Part shown: in pieces, positions 57,700-64,000 of the stretch
How positions within the stretch are numbered: the stretch's first letter is position 1
How the letters are laid out: the number at the start of each line of letters is the position of its first letter
Assembly (NCBI GenBank): GCA_002943765.1
Contig: PQWQ01000012.1
Coordinates: 62,001-126,000 of the forward strand
Length of the DNA: 64,000 nucleotides
Origin: Psoroptes ovis
Lineage: Eukaryota; Arthropoda; Arachnida; Sarcoptiformes; Psoroptidae
Direction: 5' to 3'
Notes under the pieces: generated by a model
What the model saw: only the letters and a program-made list of their open reading frames with translations
Database searches by the model: none
Told to the model about the DNA's origin: nothing
Translations under genes and position numbers: made by a program

Positions 57700-59490
57700 A
57701 TGAACATAATAAAACCTTTTATAGTGATTATGACCTGTTTGGTCATCATTTGTCATGGTCAATTTGATAATATTGGTGGCGCTGGTGGCAACAACAATCG
57801 GAATAATAATCGAAATAATGATCGAAACAACAATCGTGATAATGATAATTCCAACAATAATCGTAATCGTCCATCATCGTCATCATCATCATCGTCATTA
57901 CCAACCCTACAAAATCCATTAGGACCTTTGGGTAATACTAATCGAAACAATAATCCAAATAATAATGATTCGAATAATAATCGTAATCGAAATAATGATA
58001 ATTCCAGCAATAATAATGGCAATAATCGTAATCGTCCATCATCTTCATCATCATCGTCATTACCGACCTTACAAAATCCATTAGGACCTTTGGGAAACCC
58101 TAACAATAATAATAATAATCAAAAAATAATGGATATGATTGAAAAAAATGTAAATCAAATATCACAATTTTTAACCAGTACCAAGCTTAAAATGAATGAA
58201 ACATTTTCAAAATTATTTCCAACATTATCGAAGCTGAATGCAAGTAAAATTAAAGAATGTTATGATTCATCATTGGAACAAGATGATTATAATTTTTTTG
58301 ATCAAAATCTACAATCAACAATTAGGGTTTATTATGTAAGTAATTCGATTAATGGCTTGATAAATTGATTATTTACAAGGCTTACCCCTTTGATTTATGA
58401 TTATTTTTCGATTCATTGAATCAAGAACAATTATCCTGAAAATTTCGATATAAAAACATTTCCCAGACGTATTAAAAATATATTTGAATCAATGATTTTC
58501 ATCGCCAATTATACAATTCAATGTGCTGCTAATCTAAGTGAATATCAATTAGGACTAACATCACTTAGTGATTGGGATGATGCTGAATATCGAATGTTGT
58601 TGGGTGAAAAACATGGTAATACGGTGGATAATGAATATAATAATCGTAAACAGGGGCGACGGCCGAATAATTCGAATAATAATCCATTGAATTCATTGAA
58701 TCCATTTCGTAATCGTAACCGGAGAGATATTAATATTGATAATTATCGACGTACCAAACGTGCAATCGAAGTCGCTGATGAATGTAAAGCTAAAAAAACG
58801 GAAAAATTACCGAAAAAATTCGATTGGCGTGATAAAGGTATTGTTACTGGGCCAAAATTTCAAGGTAAATGTGGTAGCTGCTGGGCATTTGTATCGACAT
58901 CAATCCTCGAAAGTCAATATCTTTTACAAGGTTTAACACGTAATAAAACGATTGATCTAAGTGAACAAGAATTGATTGATTGTGCAAAACAATCTGGCTG
59001 TAAAGGTGCTACAGCTATTGATGCTTATAATTATATGCTTACCAATGAAGGTATTACGGATGAAAATTCATATCCTTACGAATCGAAAGATGGCCAATGT
59101 AAAGAGAATAAAAAAACAAATATTGTTGCCGAAATTGATGATTATTGTGTCCGCGGGAAATATGTAACGATGAATGGTAAACAAGAACAGTTGACGGATG
59201 AAGATATCCAGTATATCATCAAAGAATTTGGCCCCGTATACAGTACCATGAATGCTGATGATCTTGGTTCGATGAAAAATTTGAAAAAAGGAATTTACAA
59301 AAATAAACGTTGTGATAAGAAAACGAATCATGCAATCACCATTATTGGTTGGGATAATCATTCATGGTTGGTGAAAAATAGTTGGGGAACTAAATGGGCT
59401 GATAAAGGTTTTTTCCGTATGAAACGTGGTGAAAATCTATGCGGTATCAATACATATATTGTTTATCCATTGTTGGCTGCCAAAAATTGA
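57700..59490 (+). CDS. Papain-family (C1A) cysteine protease with Asn-rich insert
   Basis: Exons 57700-58335 and 58426-59490, 566 aa, much longer than the family's usual 320-340. A signal peptide (residues 1-20, IIKPFIVIMTCLVIICHG) precedes about 150 residues of Asn/Arg and Ser-rich low complexity with a duplicated block LPTLQNPLGPLGN. Then comes an I29 inhibitor prodomain (FDIKTFPRRIKNIFESMIFI..., YQLGLTSLSDWDDAEY). A basic RRTKR processing site at about 320 precedes the mature enzyme (near 325). The active-site residues are Gln358, Cys364 (CGSCWAF), His514 (TNHAITIIGW) and Asn530 (KNSWGTKW). Disulfide cysteines (C332, C361, C397, C404, C437) fit the fold. Resembles mite group 1 proteases, but the Asn-rich insert is unusual. 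AATAAA signals follow at 59568-59573. Confidence 0.88.
57862..58098 (+). repeat. Internal duplication in the protease gene
   Basis: The unit from about 57862 (CGTAATCGTCCATCATCGTC) to 57936 recurs from 58027 (CGTAATCGTCCATCATCTTC) to about 58098, 165 bp apart. It encodes the RNRPSSS...LPTLQNPLGPLGN block twice, with only a few substitutions. Confidence 0.75.
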
Positions 59491-59743
59491 ATGAATGAAA
59501 TTGTTGATTTAATTCGATTGATTATTGTAATTGATTGTTAGTCATTTGAATCTATATGAGAGAACAGAATAAATGAAATTTTTAAATGAAATGCACTGCA
59601 AAATAAAGATTTGATTACTTACTGGTTATAGATTGGCGCAATACTAAAGGCGTTGATCGATGATGATTGGTTTAAATTTAGATTAATCCATATTCTGACG
59701 TCTATTAAATACCGTCGTAACCATCTATTGATCATAACTTCCC
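59491..59743. other. 3' flank of the protease, upstream of the tRNA
   Basis: Contains AATAAA-type signals at 59568-59573 and about 59600. No gene seen. Confidence 0.45.
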
Positions 59744-59918
59744 GTCAGGATGGCCGAGCGGTCTAAGGCGCTGGTCTCAAGTTGTACACCAAACAACTTG
59801 ACATTCGGATTGGTTGTTGATCAATGATCAATGACGATCATCGAAATGTCTTAACGAAATGATGAGTGAGGATACCAGTCAACAATTGTTGGCGTGGGTT
59901 CGAATCCCACTCCTGACA
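59744..59918 (+). tRNA. tRNA-Leu(CAA) with a 91-nt intron
   Basis: Acceptor arm GTCAGGA (59744-59750) pairs with TCCTGAC (59911-59917), discriminator A at 59918. The D-arm reads GGCCGAGCGGTCTAAGGCG. The anticodon stem CTGGT (59771-59775) pairs with ACCAG (59874-59878), with loop C-T-CAA-G before an intron at 59782-59872 that sits one base 3' of the anticodon, the standard place. The long variable arm CAAC-AATT-GTTG is a class II feature. The T-arm GTGGG-TTCGAAT-CCCAC carries the B box. A T-run downstream (59925-59932) is a Pol III terminator. Eukaryotic tRNA-Leu(CAA) genes commonly have a 10-50-nt intron; 91 nt is long. Confidence 0.93.
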
Positions 59919-59924
59919 TGAAGA

Positions 59925-59932
59925 TTTTTTTT
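59925..59932 (+). terminator. RNA polymerase III T-run terminator
   Basis: Eight T residues begin 7 bp after the tRNA 3' end, the usual signal. Confidence 0.7.
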
Positions 59933-60333
59933 GCCGATTTTCCGCAAGAAACTTTTTGATCGCTTTTGAATCAATCTACCAGATTCATCGAATGATTCAA
60001 CCATCAAGATCACCTTAGGCAAATTTGACACTTGTTGCTTCTAAACACAAGGAAATTTCGTCAGGAAATTTTCCTGAAAAAAACTCCCAAAAAGCAAAAA
60101 AAATTCGATTTCTATTTCAACCCGAAAGGTTCCAAAAAACAAATAAACAGTAGAAATAGTAAAAGTCTTCTGTTTGTTTACAAACAAAAACAAAAACAAA
60201 CAAAATGAAAAAAAAGGGGAAGATAAAATTTGAAATTTTTTATTTTTAATCATCCAATAAAAATGAAAAATGACAGAAATTACGCTTTAAATTTGCTTTG
60301 AAATATGTGATATTTGCTTGATTCTTTCGAAAT
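59933..60333. other. Intergenic, promoter of the downstream gene
   Basis: AT-rich with A- and T-runs; no gene seen. Confidence 0.45.
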
Positions 60334-63300
60334 ATGAATCAATCAAAAGTGTCCGAAGAACCAAAAATGTCCGGCGAATCCAATACGGCCGATGAATTTC
60401 GTGCAATAACAATCGACAGATCATTGCAAACACTGCAACAACAAATTGAATTGTCAAATAAAATTGACAATTTCACATTCATCAATGAAATTTGTATTGA
60501 AAATTTCCTTAAATTCATTTCAATCGAGCAAGACGATTCTGGTACAACAATCCTGAATCCAAAATATCGTAATCATATAAACATATTGTTTAGTTATATC
60601 ATTTATTTATATGAATCAAATCAAAATAATCCGGAAAAGTTATGGCTGATATATTTGATGATGAAGAAATTTGCCAAATATGATTCAAGAAATCTGAATT
60701 TAAATACCGAATCACTCGATAAACTCGCATTAATTTCAAATGAAAATTATATAAATTTATTAATAATTTTATTGCAAAAATTACCAAAATTATCACCATT
60801 CGTTTCGGATTATTATCGGCTTTATCTGTGGAAAAATCATTCATTAAAAATGAATGAAGATTTGTTACAAACATTGGTAATAAAATTACGTAATTCATTG
60901 TATGAAAATGCATCAATGACCACGATTATATTGAATATATTGATCCAGACTATGACCCTTGAAAACAATGATGATAAAAATTCGCGATTATTCGAGAAAA
61001 TCTATGAACAATCATTGATACATTTGTTCAAAAATCAAAATTCTCGTTCAATCATCGAACTTCTGATACAATGTCCAGACAAAGTCTTTGAAAATCATGA
61101 ATTAATTCAAAAACTGCTGAAATTCCTGCTGCAAAACAACAACAATAGTCTGATATCATTGTATTCATATGCATTATTTGGACAAAGTAAGCTGTTTATG
61201 GCAGCAATTAGTGATTATAGCATGAATATGGATCATAATAAAGATAGACAGCCGCCCAAATCGATCGACGAAGATCGATTCGGCCAATTGGACCGATATT
61301 TCGGCAGAAAACAATGTTTTCTCCACGCAGTTCTTAAGCGAGAACATTTTCTCGATCGATTCATTGATCATTACCACCAATCAATCCGTGGAAATCGAGC
61401 TGAAGCCGTTGTTGATGATCACCTAACGATTCTGCCATTGAAATCACAAATAATTCTGTCAACATTATCGCTGTACAACGGGATTACCAGCTCAAACCCT
61501 GATAAGCTGGATCAAATATCGAAAATCGAAGCGAATCTTATGGAATTGATTGATAAATACAGTAATAATCATCAAACGATGGTTCAAAATGATGAATATT
61601 TCGACTCCGTAATCAAGAAACTGATGTTTGTATTCAAATTTGCTGATTGGTGTCAATCACAGGCAAATAAATCATCAGCAATGATCAAATATTCGAATGA
61701 TCATCAATCATTTCGTACGGAAATCATTACCAATCTCCTCAATGGTATTTGTCCATTGAAAATATTGTTGAATTACAATTTTTTACAGTTAAATTTCCAT
61801 AATACAAACATCAACAACGATGATCATATTGAATCGATGATAACATGCGGATTCGTATGTGATTTAATTGAAAATTATTATGACCCGAAGCTGTCTGAGA
61901 CGTTGAACGGTATTGTTTGCCTGAGGATATTGATTTATTTGATCATTTTCGTTGATAACACTGATGATTCAGCTGATCGAATTGAATCAATGCTGAGCCA
62001 TTTGAAATCGATACTATCGTCGAAAATAATCGAATCAATCGATTATCGTTTGGAAATACTCGAAAATTTATTCTCGTTATTATTCATATCATATGAACAT
62101 TTGAAATCGAAACATATTGACCATGAAAATCAGCTAAAATATGATCAATTCAACGATGATGATGATGATGCCGAAGATTATCAGATGGACGAGACGATCG
62201 TCGAACAATTCGATCGGCCGAAGTCGAAATCGAACGGCCGTAAACATTCGTCTTCGGCTACGAACAAGTCTTCAGCAATGACATCATCGATGATGATGAA
62301 GAAATTATCGTCAAAGAATTTCCTCTGTCCGAACTGGTTGATTGCTAAATTGCTGGAAATCATTGAAACGATCCTGTATCGAACGAATGTTGATTTGATC
62401 AACCAGAATGATTGTGATAATTCAATGAGTAATGATAAGGTGGAAAAATTAAAATTCCGTATAAGACGATTACTGAGATATGTAAGCGATGCTAAATTCC
62501 GTTACGAAGTTATATGGCCAGCATTTGACAGCCAACAGCTGATGATGTCACAATCATCGATGTCATCGATTATTACTTCAACGACCACCACCACAACATC
62601 ATCATCATCGATATCATCGACAATTGATCAACAGTTGAATTCGTTGCAATCAACAAATAGTGGTGATAATAATCAGCTGATTAATGTTCCACCGGTGAAA
62701 CCAGATGATCCTGGTGATCCCGAATCAGTTTCGAAGCTAAATGGCCATAATATCAAATGTCAAAATACATTGATATCATGTATGTTGTCATCATATGAAC
62801 AATTATTATGTTATACATTGAATGAGAATCGTTTGAAAAACGCGAGGCAAATAATTGAATTGTTTGGCCCTGAGTTATTCGATACGAAACCATTCAAAGA
62901 GCTACAACTGTTGGATTATCTCCAGGAATTTGATCAACAAATCCGGTTATTCAACCAGCAGCCGAAGACTGTCCGGCCAGACAGTGATGAACCCTCGAAT
63001 TCCACTGAAGACATGATCAACGATCATAAAATCAATGATCAGACTAATGCTAATTCAATGAAAATCAATTCGAATCGATCAAATATTGATCATATAATCA
63101 ACAAATGGCAATTATCATCATCACAAATACAATCAATCCTATATGAAATGTTGTTGAAAATGGATATAAATATTGATCAAACATTGAAATTATCATTATT
63201 GCTGGATTATTCCCTAAGTAAATGTCCATCGTTGATGATATCCGAATCGATTATCGAATCAATTGTGGAAAATAGCTCAAATGATCTATTTCGATCTAAA

Positions 63301-64000
63301 TCATCAATCGATTCAATGTCCAGTGAGTCGAAATTGCCGGCAAATGTTGAAATTTTCCTTAAAAATATTCAAAAATTTCTTAGAAATCTCGCGAATCACA
63401 TTGATCTTGATGCAATATCAATGAATGATTATTTGAAATTCTCATTACCCCTGTTATTATCGAACAAATCAACGAAAATAGCCGTATCGATATTCGATGT
63501 ACAATCGATTATCGAAGAATTATCTCGACAAAATGAAATCATGGTTAATTATCAACGATTTCAACAATTGTTGAATGATTTGGATAATTTAATGATTGAT
63601 GATCCAGAAATATCGAATAATGGCGATGATAACAATGATCAATCATCGAAATTGAATCAAATATATGAACAATTGATTAATCAATGTAAATCGGAGCGAT
63701 ATCAATATTTATTGGCCTTATATCGATACATTGTCAAAGTAAATGATGCACTAATCGAATGTCGTAAACGTGATTTATCCACCAACGACAACAATAACAA
63801 TGATGGTAAATCGATACCAACGACCATAATTTACACCATGAGATCTAAATTTTCCATCCTTAAACAAAGTCCTTCGGCAATATTATGTTCAATGGTCATT
63901 AAATCGAAAATATCACCAAAAATTATCGATGATTTAGCTGATGTTATGAAGGTTAACCTGTTGAGCATACTCTGTTCGGTTTATTGTCCATCAATTCCAT
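60334..64000 (+). CDS. ZFYVE26: ZFYVE26/spastizin-like protein, N-terminal part (cut by right edge)
   Basis: An ATG at 60334 opens a frame that stays open to the window end, over 1,220 codons with no intron. The protein is helical with short low-complexity inserts. ENLFSLLFISYEHL followed by an acidic DDDDDAEDY, then RIRRLLRYVSDAKFRYEV, match spastizin (LENIFSLLLITSADL..., RLHRLSKVVSEAQWRHKV) in the same order. ILCSMVIKSKISPKIIDDLADVMKVNL resembles its helical segment. Spastizin binds the AP-5/SPG11 complex and, through a FYVE domain, endosomal and lysosomal membranes; that domain would lie beyond the window, about residue 1,800. The identification rests on remembered sequence and is not computed. 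Confidence 0.7.
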   Translation, partial: MNQSKVSEEPKMSGESNTADEFRAITIDRSLQTLQQQIELSNKIDNFTFINEICIENFLKFISIEQDDSGTTILNPKYRNHINILFSYIIYLYESNQNNPEKLWLIYLMMKKFAKYDSRNLNLNTESLDKLALISNENYINLLIILLQKLPKLSPFVSDYYRLYLWKNHSLKMNEDLLQTLVIKLRNSLYENASMTTIILNILIQTMTLENNDDKNSRLFEKIYEQSLIHLFKNQNSRSIIELLIQCPDKVFENHELIQKLLKFLLQNNNNSLISLYSYALFGQSKLFMAAISDYSMNMDHNKDRQPPKSIDEDRFGQLDRYFGRKQCFLHAVLKREHFLDRFIDHYHQSIRGNRAEAVVDDHLTILPLKSQIILSTLSLYNGITSSNPDKLDQISKIEANLMELIDKYSNNHQTMVQNDEYFDSVIKKLMFVFKFADWCQSQANKSSAMIKYSNDHQSFRTEIITNLLNGICPLKILLNYNFLQLNFHNTNINNDDHIESMITCGFVCDLIENYYDPKLSETLNGIVCLRILIYLIIFVDNTDDSADRIESMLSHLKSILSSKIIESIDYRLEILENLFSLLFISYEHLKSKHIDHENQLKYDQFNDDDDDAEDYQMDETIVEQFDRPKSKSNGRKHSSSATNKSSAMTSSMMMKKLSSKNFLCPNWLIAKLLEIIETILYRTNVDLINQNDCDNSMSNDKVEKLKFRIRRLLRYVSDAKFRYEVIWPAFDSQQLMMSQSSMSSIITSTTTTTTSSSSISSTIDQQLNSLQSTNSGDNNQLINVPPVKPDDPGDPESVSKLNGHNIKCQNTLISCMLSSYEQLLCYTLNENRLKNARQIIELFGPELFDTKPFKELQLLDYLQEFDQQIRLFNQQPKTVRPDSDEPSNSTEDMINDHKINDQTNANSMKINSNRSNIDHIINKWQLSSSQIQSILYEMLLKMDINIDQTLKLSLLLDYSLSKCPSLMISESIIESIVENSSNDLFRSKSSIDSMSSESKLPANVEIFLKNIQKFLRNLANHIDLDAISMNDYLKFSLPLLLSNKSTKIAVSIFDVQSIIEELSRQNEIMVNYQRFQQLLNDLDNLMIDDPEISNNGDDNNDQSSKLNQIYEQLINQCKSERYQYLLALYRYIVKVNDALIECRKRDLSTNDNNNNDGKSIPTTIIYTMRSKFSILKQSPSAILCSMVIKSKISPKIIDDLADVMKVNLLSILCSVYCPSIP

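Overview
The window is nuclear DNA of a small-genome arthropod, most likely an acariform (astigmatid, house-dust-mite-like) mite. The evidence is an AT-rich background, introns of about 60-90 nt with GTAAGT/GTGAGT donors, many simple A/T, CAA/CAG and GAT tracts inside genes, RNA polymerase II gene structure, and a secreted papain-type cysteine protease of the mite group-1-allergen kind. The taxon is an inference. I recognise 20 protein-coding genes with known families, 1 tRNA gene, 2 weaker protein-coding candidates (a small ORF at the left edge and a small membrane protein) and one gene cut by the right edge.

Layout. 1-7.6 kb is gene-poor. It holds only a small unplaced ORF and a possible first exon, and is dominated by eight tiny mariner-type inverted-repeat elements (3.0-6.5 kb), paired GACGTA-N4-TACGTC palindromes and GC-rich hairpins. 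7.6-11.5 kb carries two tandem SLC17-type anion transporters (minus). 13.7-18.3 kb has the JmjC hydroxylase KDM8/JMJD5 and a NONO/NonA RNA-binding protein (plus). 19.2-21.4 kb has a gustatory-receptor-like 7TM protein. 21.6-25.0 kb (minus) has GET3/ASNA1 and two tandem ELOVL fatty-acid elongases. 27.7-31.3 kb has an ENTPD5/6-type nucleotidase facing an M28 zinc peptidase. 32.9-38.6 kb has an RNF144-type RBR ubiquitin ligase, C1QBP/p32, a secreted leucine-rich-repeat protein and the complex I assembly factor NDUFAF4. 39.0-46.3 kb is the very large nuclear-pore protein TPR/Megator.

From 46.4 to 56.4 kb lies a dense run of secretory-pathway genes: DPM3, TMED10/p24, AP-1 mu, COG3, ALG13 and SYVN1/HRD1. 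After it come a small single-pass membrane protein, the cysteine protease (57.7-59.5 kb), a tRNA-Leu(CAA) with an unusually long 91-nt intron, and a long uninterrupted reading frame running off the right edge that resembles the N-terminal half of ZFYVE26/spastizin.

Working together: most genes are housekeeping. DPM3 and ALG13 act in N-glycan precursor synthesis; GET3 and HRD1 in ER membrane-protein insertion and quality control; TMED10, COG3 and AP-1 mu in ER-Golgi-endosome traffic; the ELOVLs in very-long-chain fatty-acid synthesis. NDUFAF4 and C1QBP are mitochondrial. The accessory, lineage-flavoured part is the receptor, the protease, the LRR protein and the transporter and elongase duplicates. 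I see no autonomous transposon, CRISPR array, virus or prokaryotic system. The least explained sequence is the paired-palindrome repeat family in the first 10 kb.
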